Shown here one piece after another: positions 17,146 through 27,110 of a stretch of 64,000 nt of DNA. A program made the translations under genes and the position numbers. The notes under the pieces were generated by a model, which saw nothing but the letters and a program-made list of their open reading frames with translations, was not told the DNA's origin and did no database searches. The stretch comes from Sarcophilus harrisii (Eukaryota > Chordata > Mammalia > Dasyuromorphia > Dasyuridae): contig NC_045428.1 of assembly GCF_902635505.1 (NCBI RefSeq), positions 151,849,641 to 151,913,640 of the forward strand, in the 5' to 3' direction. The stretch's first letter is position 1. Each line of letters opens with the position of its first letter.

Positions 17146-17214
17146 CACACCCTTCCTAGATGATCGTTGGTCATTTACTATCTCTCAGCATTCAAAAACC
17201 AATAATTCACGAAC

Positions 17215-17360
17215 TTTTTAGTCTCAGGATCCCTTTGTATGCTTTAAAATTACTGAGATCATAACGAACTTTTGTTTATACGGGTTATAGCTACTAATAT
17301 TTACATTACTAGAAATTAAAACCAATAATTTTAATAAATTATATCAATTCATTTTAAAAT
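17215..17360. mobile_element. Ancient mammalian repeat, DNA-transposon-like
   Basis: tctcaggatccctttgtatg, acttttgtttatacgggtta and attactagaaattaaaacca match the first part of an old interspersed repeat whose later part is seen at 30080-30425. The family name is uncertain. Confidence 0.45.
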
Positions 17361-17950
17361 AACGAATCAAATGCCAGTTCCAACGATCTTGTGATGAAGA
17401 GAGCCATAATAGTATAAAAACAATTGCATACTACCATTTGCCAAAATAGTGACCTAAATAATTGAGAAGATGCTAATTGCTCATGGGTAGTAGGAAAAGT
17501 TAATATAATAAAAATATTACCACCCAAATTAATTTCCGTATTCAAAAGCCACATCAATCAACTAAATGATTTTTACAGAACTAAAAAAAAAGCATAAAAA
17601 AATTATAGCTAGGACAAAAGATCAAGAATCTTAAGGGAAATAGTGGAAAACCTTGGAAACAAAACTATCAGTTGGCAGTACCAGATCTTTAATTGTGTAT
17701 ACCATCAAGTATTAAAACAAATCAATGCGGGGAGTGGGGGGAATTAGAGGAAAAGAAGAGATTTGTCATTAAATTTAAAATAAAAAGATCAAAGGCTACT
17801 AACAATGAGTGCTAACTAGAGGGCGCAAGTTCAAATCCTCCTCTATAATCTCTATGATTTCCTTATCTGTAAAACGACGAGGTTGGATTGCGTGACAACT
17901 ACAGTTAAACGCTACAGGGCCCCTCTGATGCTTTTCTTCTTTGTCTTGAA
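17360..17950. other. TEX30 first intron, distal part
   Basis: Mostly unassigned. About 17800-17930 is a MIR-like piece (gtaaaacgacgaggttggat). Confidence 0.35.
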
Positions 17951-18424
17951 ACCCCTAACTCCCTTCGCCTCCACTGCAGCCTCCTAGAGGGTTACGTGGT
18001 TTCCCACTCTAACCCAAACAAGACTAAGAGCACAACAAGCTAAAGTGCAAGATAATTTTGGAGGGCGCAGTCTGGGGGTGGAGGCAGCGGATGGAGGGAA
18101 CGCGACAAGCGGACTCAGGTGGCCACTGGACCCCCCTCTCCGCCCAGTGCATCAGTCCCTGAGCTACAACTACTGACCAGCCACAGGGTAGGGCACCGAG
18201 GAGGGAAACAGCTGAGCGCCACCCATCCTGCCCTAAGGGAGCTGACAGTCTAGCTGGGGAAAGCAGATTACAGTACGGAATGAAACGGAGTTATCTAACG
18301 GCTCTTACTCTGCGAGCTACAGAAAGTTGCAATTCAGCACCGAGAACTTACTCCCAGATGACAGTTCCTCCAATCAGAGAGCGATACGCAGCGCACGGGC
18401 TCAGCAGCTCACACATCAGCAGGA
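17950..18424 (-). promoter_or_regulatory. TEX30: CpG-rich TEX30 promoter and candidate non-coding first exon
   Basis: This is a locally GC- and CpG-rich patch in AT-rich surroundings. A strong minus-strand donor, TGGGA|GTAAGT, has its first intron base at 18351, so a first exon could start upstream and end at 18352. A second donor, CAGA|GTAAGA, lies at about 18308. A CCAAT box is present at 18369-18375 (tccaatca on the plus strand). The transcription start is inferred, not seen. Confidence 0.55.
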
Positions 18425-19732
18425 AGGGGTGAAGGGCGGGAAGACGCGTTTAGGGAATTGGTTAATTGAATATAAATGCACCAATCAAGCTAGCGTGGGG
18501 GCGCGGGGCGGGGAGGAGGATTCCTTTCAACGTTAGCACGCTGGTGCAGATTCGTGCACGTAAGGATGAAGGACGGGAAGACGCGCCTAAGTGAACCTGG
18601 ATGCACCAATCTCGTTCCTTTCTCCGTTTGCACGCTAGTCCAATTGTGTGCTCGTAGGGGTGAAGGACGGGAAGACGTGTCTAGGCTATTGGTTAATTGA
18701 ATGCAGATGCACCAATCTAGCTAGTGTGGAGGCTCCTTTTTCTCTTTGCACGCAGGTGCAGCTGTGTGCACGTAGTAGGAGGAAGGGCGGGAAGATGTGC
18801 GTAGGGAATTGGTTAATTGAATTCAGATGCACCAATCTAGCTAGCGCGAAGGTTGCTTTCTCCGTTTGCACGCTGGTCCAGTTTTGAGTTTGCAGGGGTA
18901 GAAAGCGGGAAGATGTGCCTCGGGGCTTGATTAATTGAAACCAGATGCACCCATCTAGCTAGTATGGAGGCTCCTTTTTCTCTTTGCACGCAGGTGCAGC
19001 TGTGTGCACGTAGTAGGATGAAGGGCGGGAAGATGTGCGTAGGGAATTGGGTTAATTGAATTCTGATGCACCAATCTAGCTAGCCTGAAGGTTGCTTTCT
19101 CCTTTTGCACGCTGGTCCATTTTTGAGCATGAACGGGTAGAGAGCGGGAAGATGTGCCTCAGGGATTGATTAATTGAATCCAGATGCACCCATCTAGCCA
19201 GTGTGGAGGCTCCTTTTCCCCTTTGCACGCAGGTGCAGTTGTGTGCACGTAGTAGGATGAAGGGCGGGAAGATGTGCGTAGGGAATTGGGTTAATTGAAT
19301 TCTGATGCACCAATCTAGCTAGCCTGAAGGTTGCTTTCTCCTTTTGCACGCTGGTCCATTTTTGAGCATGAACGGGTAGAGAGCGGGAAGATGTGCCTCA
19401 GGGATTGATTAATTGAATCCAGATGCACCCATCTAGCTAGTGTGGAGGCTCCTTTTCCCCTTTGCACGCAGGTGCAGTTGTGTGCACGTAGTAGGATGAA
19501 GGGCGGGAAGATGTGCGTAGGGAATTGGTTAATTGAATTCAGATGCACTAACCAAACTTGTGTGGAGGTTCCTTTATACGTTTGCATGCAAGCGCAATTG
19601 TGTGCAGAGAGGGGTGAAGGGCGGAAAGACACGCCTAGGGAATTGGTTAGTTGAAACTGGATGCACTAATCCAGCTAGTGTGGAGGTTCCTTTCTACGTT
19701 TGCGAGCTGGTGCAAAAAAGTGCAGTTGAGTA
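18425..19732. repeat. Tandem array, about 11 units of 118-120 bp (239-bp dimer) beside the TEX30 promoter
   Basis: Monomers begin with a G-rich 'ggaagggcgggaag'-like segment at about 18425, 18562, 18657, 18775, 18895, 19013, 19133, 19252, 19372, 19491 and 19611. Unit 1 is longer (137 bp, with a GC-rich insert) and unit 2 shorter (about 95 bp). From unit 4 on, two monomer types alternate, giving a 239-bp higher-order repeat: 19013-19251 and 19252-19490 differ at one position I can find. Most units carry CGGGAAGA, a TTAATTGAA-type segment, CACCAATCTAGCTAG and TTTGCACGC. The units are more GC- and CpG-rich than the surrounding intergenic DNA. The short open frames on both strands shift between units and are not genes. 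Confidence 0.93.
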
Positions 19733-20285
19733 CTGGGGCGGATGGAGTGAAATGCCAAAAGAAACTGAGCAAGACAGATTAGAAACCAATTCAATACTTT
19801 ATCAAATGGAGAGAAATACTGGGACCAATGGATCCCAGGGCTAGACGAGACTATCATCTCAAAGAGTCTAGCCCCCAGTATCGGGACAGCAAGCCTTTTA
19901 ATGGAATAACAACAATGGAGAGACCCTAGGTGGGGATAAAGGGAGGTTACTGATATTCTAATGACATTAAGGAATGTCTATAAAACCTTTATCTCAACCA
20001 TTAAGAGGGGATGGTCATAACCTTAAGGCAGAATTACGAAATAGGACAATTATAGGAACTGGTCACCCCATTAAAAGTGAACTTTGGCGTTACAGGAGGT
20101 CCCCTGCTTTGCTCCAATGCTTGCTTACTTGGAAAAGCATGGAGTCTACAGACAGGGCTTTGCTACCTCAAAACCCTTCCCTTCCCGAAGCTAGAACTCA
20201 GGTCTGATACCTGAATGGCATCCTGGGCGGGAGAAAAAACCTAAATCTCTCATTGGATTCAAAGAGAATGGGAAAAAGGGGGAAG
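19733..20285. other. Intergenic stretch beyond the tandem array
   Basis: Non-array sequence with an even GC content; it looks like an interspersed repeat (possibly LTR-derived: ccaatggatcccagggctag, agaccctaggtggggataaa), but I cannot name it. 20285-20345 is an ancient 'catttattaagcacctacag' piece. Confidence 0.3.
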
Positions 20286-20571
20286 GGAATGCATTTATTA
20301 AGCACCTACAGTGTGTCGGGCACTGGTGCAAACCTTTTCACGATAAAGAAGGGATGAATCTCATTTGGAGGTTGAGAAAACGCACTCCAGGAGGTCCGAT
20401 GCTCAATTCTAGCACAGATATCTGAGCTCATGCTTACTGCTGCCTTCCCCAAAGTCTGAGATACATAGCACGCCCCTTCCTTGCACCCCCACCCCATAAA
20501 GGATGTTGCTTTGGATTTTAATACACACACACATATGTATTAAGAGAGATGTTTTTGTCCTGTCGTGTCTG

Positions 20572-20765
20572 ATTTTGTGACCTTATCGACTTTTGCACAT
20601 TGTGTTTTCTTGCCATTTCCTTCTCTGGCCTGTCAGAATTTTACAGATGAGGAACTGAGGCACATAAGGGGTTAAGTGACATGCCCAAGGTCACACGGCT
20701 AGTAAGTGTCCTGAGTTTGGAATGAATTCAGAACTGCCCTCTACAACATCTATCTGGCTTCGTAA
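20572..20765 (-). mobile_element. Marsupial tRNA/CORE SINE
   Basis: The reverse complement gives the tRNA-like head and the cttgggcatgtcacttaacc and agttcctcatctgtaaaatt blocks. Confidence 0.85.
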
Positions 20766-20784
20766 GATCTATTAAAGATCGTCT

Positions 20785-20955
20785 AATCCAAAGCTTCTCA
20801 ACCTGGAGTCCGTAAATTTTAAAAAAATATTTTGATAACAGCATTTCCTTTATTGTCGTACATTTTATTTTAAAAACATCATTCTGAGAAGGGGCTCCAT
20901 AAGTTTCACTAAAGAGATCTGTGATACCCACAAAAAAGGTTAAAGATTCTAAAAT
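20785..20955. mobile_element. hAT-type non-autonomous DNA element
   Basis: Begins cttctcaacctggagtccgt and ends aaaaaaggttaaagattct, imperfect inverted ends of a small hAT-derived element common in marsupials. There is no coding capacity. Confidence 0.6.
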
Positions 20956-22254
20956 CTATCATTTTGCAGATAAAAAAACCTGTTTTCTCAGAGCTGGGAG
21001 AGGCTAAATAGGCAGTCATCCAAGTAATCCATAGCAGAGAAAGATCCAGCTTGGGGGGCCATCTTACTCTCTAAACTCAAATTTGTGGTTGTTTTTTTTC
21101 TTCCCCATATCCCCATGCCTCCTAGCAGGAATGTCCTACTCTCTAAGCAAATACCTTTCCTCCTGTTTCCTGGCCCAGGTCCAACTCTCTTTTCTGTTGC
21201 ATGCAGTATATAAAAAAGAACAAAATTGCCAAAACATTTTGTTACCAGACTTTTTTCCTCTTCAAATAGCACTCTGGAAAGTGACACATGATTCCAGAGT
21301 ATAAATTTGGAAGCACACTGAGAAGCATTCATTAGTCTCCTTTAAGCATGTACTAATTGCCTTGATAAGTGCTTCCTTTTAAAAATTTCCTCAAAAACTT
21401 GCTAATGAAATTTCACAACAGGGAAAATTCACAGTAATCAAAAGGCAAAAAGAGTTCATTTTTTTTCTTTTATGAGACTCTCTAAGCCTGTTTCAGTTTG
21501 TAAAGGATTTGGGGCAAAACAATGAGAAAATTTTCAGCGTTTGGTAACATTTAGGAGGTTAAATGTTCTTTAACTACTTAGTAATCTCTCTCCTGAGCTT
21601 CTTGACGCTTAATTGTACATAAAATAATCCTAAATCAAAAAAATTAATAATAATGTTGCTGAAGGTTCCAAGAGAGATTGCTTTATCTGTCAAGGTTGTA
21701 AGAGCTAGTCCTTAGATAATGTACGTACAGAATGTACATAGAAAGTCCTTCTTTCACATCAGTATCATTGGACGAGATCAGAAAATCTCAAAAACAAAGA
21801 TCAGAAAGCACCAAATAATCTAAAATGGTTTTTATGGGACTATGGAATGAAATAATTGCTACTTTTCTCTGGTATTTAGAACAGTGTGTGACACATAGTA
21901 GATATTTAACATTAGCACTTTAACAATTTTTTTTATCCATTTACTTATTCATTCTCTTTTTCATTCCACTTTCTTCAATTTCCTAATAAATTTATTTTCC
22001 TAGTTATGTTTGAGTTGTTTAAGATGAGTCTGTTTTCTTTGATTGATGCTGGCAACCATACCATATGTTACAAAATTGCTTTGGATAACTCATTTTTATA
22101 AGCAGCAATGAACATGATAAATAGTTGACTATATTTAAATGTCTTTATACATATATTTTTTTTTATGAATAGGCAGCTTTCAAAGAAAGATACATATTGA
22201 CAATACATAAAAAAGATGCTGCGAAACACCAATAGAGAAAAGCAAATTTCAAGC
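20956..22254. other. Intergenic stretch
   Basis: AT-rich, no gene seen. Around 21870-21915 an L2-like tail (gtgtgtgacacatagtagat) is present. The open frames at 20988-21332 and 21083-21304 overlap on opposite strands and look random. Confidence 0.35.
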
Positions 22255-22269
22255 AACTTTGAGGTTTTA

Positions 22270-24059
22270 TTTATTTATTTATTTTTTATTAAATAACTTT
22301 TTATTGCCAGAACCCATGCCAGGGTAATTTTTTACAACATTATCCCTTGCACTCACTTCTGTTCCGATTTTTCCCCTCCCTCCCTCCACCCTCTTCCCAA
22401 GATGGCAAGCAGTCCTATACATGTTAAATAGATTACAGTAGATCTTGGATACATTATATGTGTGCAGAACCGAACAGTTTTCTTGTTGCTCAGGGAGAAT
22501 TGGATTTAGAAGGTATAAATAACCTGGGAAGAAGAACAAAAATGCAAGCAGTTTACATTCATTTCCTAGTGTTCTTTCTTTGGGTGTAGCTGTTTCTGTC
22601 CATCCTTGATCAATTGAAACTGTTAGATCTTGTCTTTGTTGAAGAAATCCACTTCCATCAGAATACATCCTCATACAGTATCGTTGTTGAGGTATATAAT
22701 GATTTCCTGGTTCTGCTCATTTCGCTCAGCATCAGTTCATGTAAGTCTCGCCAATCCTCTCTGTATTTGTCCTGCTGGTCATTTCTTACAGAACAATAAT
22801 ATTCCATAACATTCATATACCACAATTTACTCAACCATTCTCCAATTGATGGGCATCCATTCATTTTCCAGCTTCTGGCCACTACAAACAGGGCTGCCAC
22901 AAACATTTTGGCACAAACAGGTCCCTTTCCTTTTTTTAGTATCTCTTTGGGGTATAAGCCCAGTAGAGACACTGCTGGATCAAAGGGTATGCACAATTTG
23001 ATAACTTTTTGGGCATAGTTCCAAATCGCTTTCTAGAATGGCTGGATGTATTCACAATTCCACCAACAATGTATCAGTGTCCCTGTTTTCCCGCATCCCC
23101 TCCAACATTCTGTGTTATTGTTCCCTGTCATTCTAGCCAATCTGACAGGTGTGTAGTGGTATCTCAGAGTTGTCTTAATTTGCATTTCTCTGATCAATAG
23201 TGATTTGGAACACTCCTTCATATGAGTAGTAATAGTTTTAATTTCATCATCTGAAAATTGTCTGTTCATATCCTTTGACCATTTATCAATTGGAGAATGG
23301 CTTGATTTCTTATAAATTAGAGTCAATTCTCTCTATATTTTGGAAATGAGTCCTTTATCAGAACCTTTGACTGTAAAAATGTTTTCCCAGTTTATTGTTT
23401 CCCTTCTAATCTTGCCTGCATTAGTTTTGTTTGTACAAAAACTTTTCAATTTGATATAATCAAAATTTTCAATTTTGTAGTCAATAGTGATCTCTAGTTC
23501 TTCTTTGGTCATAAATTCCTTCCTCTTCCACAGGTCTGAGAGGTAAACTATCCTATGCTCTTCCAATTTATTTATGATCTCATTCTTTATGCCTAGATCA
23601 TGAACCCATTTTGACCTTATCTTGGTGTACGGTGTTAAGTGTGGGTCAATGCCTAGTTTCTGCCATACTAATTTCCAATTTTCCCAGCAATTTTTGTCAA
23701 ATAATGCATTCTTATCCCAAAAACTGGGGTCTTTGGGTTTGTCAAACACTAGATAATTAAAGTTATTGGCTTTTTGTCCTTTGAACCTAACCTATTCCAT
23801 TGATCAACTAGTCTATTTCTTAGCATTGGCTAAGTACTAAAACTACCAGATAGTTTTAGTAACCACTGCCTTATAATATAATTTTAGATCTGGTACAGCT
23901 AGGCCACCTTCATTTGATTTTTTTTTTTTCATTAATTCCCTTGAAATTCTTGACCTTTTATTTTTCCATATGAATTTTGTTGTTATTTTTTCTAGGTCAT
24001 CAAAATAGTTTTTGGGAAGTCTGATTGGTATAGCGCTAAATAAATAGATTAGTTTAGGT
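22270..24059 (-). mobile_element. L1, 5'-truncated, 1.8 kb, with target-site duplication
   Basis: On the minus strand it encodes the ORF2 C-terminus: WENWKLVWQKLGIDPHLTPY and TKIRSKWVHD (23333-23749), then CWRGCGKTGTLIHCWWNC, the ORF2 Cys-rich motif (23033-23326), then FDPAVSLLGLYPKE (22658-22996). These are open over long pieces but lie in separate frames. The A-rich tail is on the left (22270-22300). Flanks aactttgaggtttta (22255-22269) and aactttgaagtttta (24060-24074) form a 15-bp duplication with one mismatch. Confidence 0.93.
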
Positions 24060-24074
24060 AACTTTGAAGTTTTA

Positions 24075-24640
24075 ACTCATGCCTATCATGAGTTGGCAGA
24101 ATTGACAAAAAAAGAAAATGGCAAGTGTTGAAGAAGCTGCAGAGGAAACAAGCACCTTAATAAATTATTGCTGGAAAAAATGAATTGGAACAACCATTCC
24201 AAAAAGTAACTTGGAATTATTCTCCAAAAGTCACTAAAATGACTGCACTCCTGTTTCTCTAGATGTTATCTCCCATTCCATAGGAACCTCTTTATCCTGA
24301 AAGCTCACCATACACATGAATTTCAAAGATGGAAGTACCATCCATCCCTTCAATTGTCTGTTATCTCCAATGGTCTCTATTTTAAGGGGGATTCCCAAGT
24401 CAGTCATTTCTTCATTTCTCTCCAAGATGTATTCCTAAATATCTAGACTTTCTTTACCATTCTTCAATCATATATCTTTATCTCTCCCCGATACTTGCTT
24501 TTCAGCTTCCTTTTTATGTTATATCCCACCATTAGAACATAAACTTCTTGACGGCAGGTATTGAATTTCTTTTTGTGTTTCCTGTCCTTAGCATAGTAAG
24601 TACTTAATAAATGCATTTTGATTTAATTTATTTTAATCCA
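24075..24640. other. Intergenic stretch with L2-type tail
   Basis: 24525-24625 is an L2-like 3' end (ccaccattagaacataaact, aagtacttaataaatgcatt). 24075-24230 looks like a degenerate L1 piece (attgctggaaaaaatgaatt). Confidence 0.45.
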
Positions 24641-24824
24641 GTATCACTTCTATTAAGCCTATAGTCCAAAGAAGTCAAAAGAAGAAGCAAAGGATCCACT
24701 TGTATAAAAATATTTAAAGTAGATCTTTTTTTTGTGTTGGCAAAGAACTGGAAGATAAGGAAATACCTATGAATGGGAGAATGGCTGAACAAATTATTTT
24801 ATAGAAATGTAACAGAATACTTTT
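24640..24824 (+). mobile_element. L1 fragment interrupted by a SINE
   Basis: agaactggaagataaggaaa and gaatgggagaatggctgaac are L1 tail text; it stops where the SINE at 24825 begins. Confidence 0.65.
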
Positions 24825-25048
24825 GTTGTCTAGTTGTGTCCAACTCTTCATGATTCCATGGACCAAAATGTCCATTTTTTTTTTTTTTTTTGACAAAGAT
24901 ACTGGAAGGTTTTTGCCATTTGCTTCTCCAACAGATTAAAGCAAACAGAGGTTGTGACAGCTATTAAATTTCTGAGGCCACATTTGAACTTAGGTCTTCT
25001 TGACTTCAGGCCCAGCGTACTAGCCACTGAATCATGGAGCTACTGGAA
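24825..25048 (-). mobile_element. Marsupial tRNA/CORE SINE
   Basis: The plus strand shows the reversed element (tgtctagttgtgtccaactc, ctagccactgaatcatggag) and is followed directly by the AT microsatellite. Confidence 0.85.
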
Positions 25049-25050
25049 TG

Positions 25051-25052
<2 letters not shown>

Positions 25053-25091
<39 letters not shown>
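25053..25091. repeat. (AT)n microsatellite
   Basis: About 19 AT units without interruption. Confidence 0.97.
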
Positions 25092-25092
<1 letters not shown>

Positions 25093-26518
25093 CCTATTAC
25101 ATTTGGATTAAATGCAAATACCTGTTTATCATTTAAATCCTTTCACAATCAGGATCCAATCTACCTTTCAGACTTAATATACATTACTTTACACTCTATG
25201 TTTCAGCCTTCTAGATGTTCCTCAGCTACTACTTCCATACCTTTGCAAAACCCTCCATACCTAGACTGTATTCTCTCCTCACTTCTGCTGTTTAAATTAC
25301 CTAGTTTCCTTCTAAGTTCAGCTCATACAGCACTTTCCATTTTCCACAAGAGACCTTTCCTGATAGTGGCAGCTGCCAGTGACTCACTACATTATCCGTT
25401 TGTATGTGTATCAGGGACATTGGAGAATAATATCTGAGGGTAGAAGACCTCATTTCTTCTCTATGACTTGGAAAGAATGTTCCCTTTTCCTAATCCTGAG
25501 TAAAAAGCTCTGAGAGGGATGTGAGTACCAAGCTATAGATTTAAAAATATGGTAGAACTTGGTAGAAACTTGGCAGAACCACTGAAAGTCAGGAGAGCTA
25601 GCTAGCAGAAGACAGGAAAGACTCAGAACAGAACATAGAGGTAGCATAATTTGAACAGTTAATGCACTGGATTGTCTTTGCAACAGTAACAGAAGTAGCC
25701 TGAGACTGGGAAAGGCATATAGGAAGGAGGAGGAGGGGAGGAGTATAGGTGCAGGGTTAGTTTAATTGTTCTGTACTTCTCTGTTAGAAAGAATTGCTAC
25801 CAGAAACGGATTTATATATACCTCCTTGCCTCCCACCCCACCTACTCACTCTTCTCTCCTTAGAGAATATAAGTAAAATCAAGTCTCTCCATTCTCTAAA
25901 GTTTACTTTTATATCTTGGATGAAGGCTCAAGATAAAAATTGGATTGTAGCCCACTTCTAGTTGCTGTATTCACTTTGTGAAATGGAAAGCCAGAAAGAA
26001 GGACAGTGATAGTTATAGACTGTTAGAAAAATGTTGTCCTGGATAGGGGTTCTAAGGTATATGAGAAAGAAACTTGAAGATTAAAAAAAAACAAACCACA
26101 AACGTATGTGTATGTGTGTCTATACACACACACATATACATATTCCATTAACTTCCTAAAGCAGAGAAAAAAATAAGCCATTTAATCTGCACCCCAAGAT
26201 TCTCATAGTCACAAGCTAGTTAAAACAAAGGTGTTAGAGGAAGAGAGGCTAGCCAAACTTTCTTTAGAGAAGTAGCATTAGACAGCCTTACAAATCTAAT
26301 GAACTGCTCTGTCCCTGCAGGTTAAAAGGACTCCAGTAAGAGGGGCATAAGGAAGGTCTTGATTGTATAGGAAAACAACTCAAGAAGAAGTGGTACAGAT
26401 GGGAAGAGTTAAGAAAATAGTCCAGTTCTACCCATATGAGTATGGAGGCCAGAGCTGGGGAGCAGCTAGATATTCTCTTAAGTCAAATACCTACCACACC
26501 AGTTAAGATTACATATAA
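25092..26518. other. Intergenic stretch
   Basis: 25100-25430 (ccctattacatttggattaa, caggatccaatctacctttc) resembles an L2/CR1-type 3' region and reads as cDNA-like Pyr-rich text, but no gene is recognised. A GT/CA-rich patch is at 26104-26146. The rest is unassigned. Confidence 0.3.
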
Positions 26519-26526
26519 ATTTTATA

Positions 26527-26850
26527 CAAAAGTTTCTTAAACGGTGCAATGCAACTCCATAGGGATCATGTAACTGAATATGGAGGTAATGAAAAATTTG
26601 GCAATACAAAAAGGCATCAAATATTACATCAAGATTTAATTCTTTATGTAAAAATAAACAAGCATTTTGAAAATTTGCTTTGTCTTTAATAAATGGTAAA
26701 ATTCCATGGATATCAAAGAGTTGCTTTAATATAAATTTCTTTATGATTTATTATCTTATATGCCTATTTTATATACCTATGTGCCTGGGGTCACATAAAA
26801 ATTGCTTGGGTGAAAAGGGGTTGAGAATGGGAAAAGTTTAAGAAACCCTG
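26527..26850. mobile_element. hAT-type DNA element with inverted ends and 8-bp duplication
   Basis: Begins caaaagtttcttaaac and ends gtttaagaaaccctg; the inner 11 bases are perfect inverted copies. Flanks attttata (26519-26526) and ctttatac (26851-26858) are near matches, as expected for an old 8-bp duplication. It is non-coding. Confidence 0.72.
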
Positions 26851-26984
26851 CTTTATACATATCTCTCTGTATAAATATTATCTTCATTTTTGGGGAAAGT
26901 AATTGTTTATTTTTTGTTCTACTAAAATGTTAGATATGTAGTAGAAATTTAAGAGATTTATCTGGGTCTCTGTTTTATCCAGTC

Positions 26985-27110
26985 ATTAGGCTATAAGTTC
27001 TTAAGAGTAAAAATTATTTTCTTTGTGTCTTTACGTACTCGGGATCCCGCACAAGGCCAGAATTCTGTGTACTGGGAGGCTTAATAAAAGTTTGTTGAAT
27101 TGAGTTAAAG
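26985..27110 (+). mobile_element. L2-type 3' end
   Basis: taggctataagttcttaaga, then aggcttaataaaagtttgtt and gaattga form the L2 tail pattern. Confidence 0.5.

Noticed and set aside
18327-19857. Several 60-105-codon open frames on both strands within and next to the tandem array, with a repeated peptide theme (GNWLIE...CTNLAS)
   Set aside because: The peptide repeats only because the DNA repeats. Monomer lengths of 118-120 bp do not keep a frame, both strands are open at once, and there is no start context or homology.
19733-20285. Possible LTR or retroviral internal segment next to the tandem array
   Set aside because: The text has a repeat-like feel, but I found no clear ends, poly(A) signal or known family, so it is listed only as unassigned.
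22658-23749. Three open frames (112, 97 and 138 codons) on the minus strand
   Set aside because: They are pieces of L1 ORF2, not host genes.
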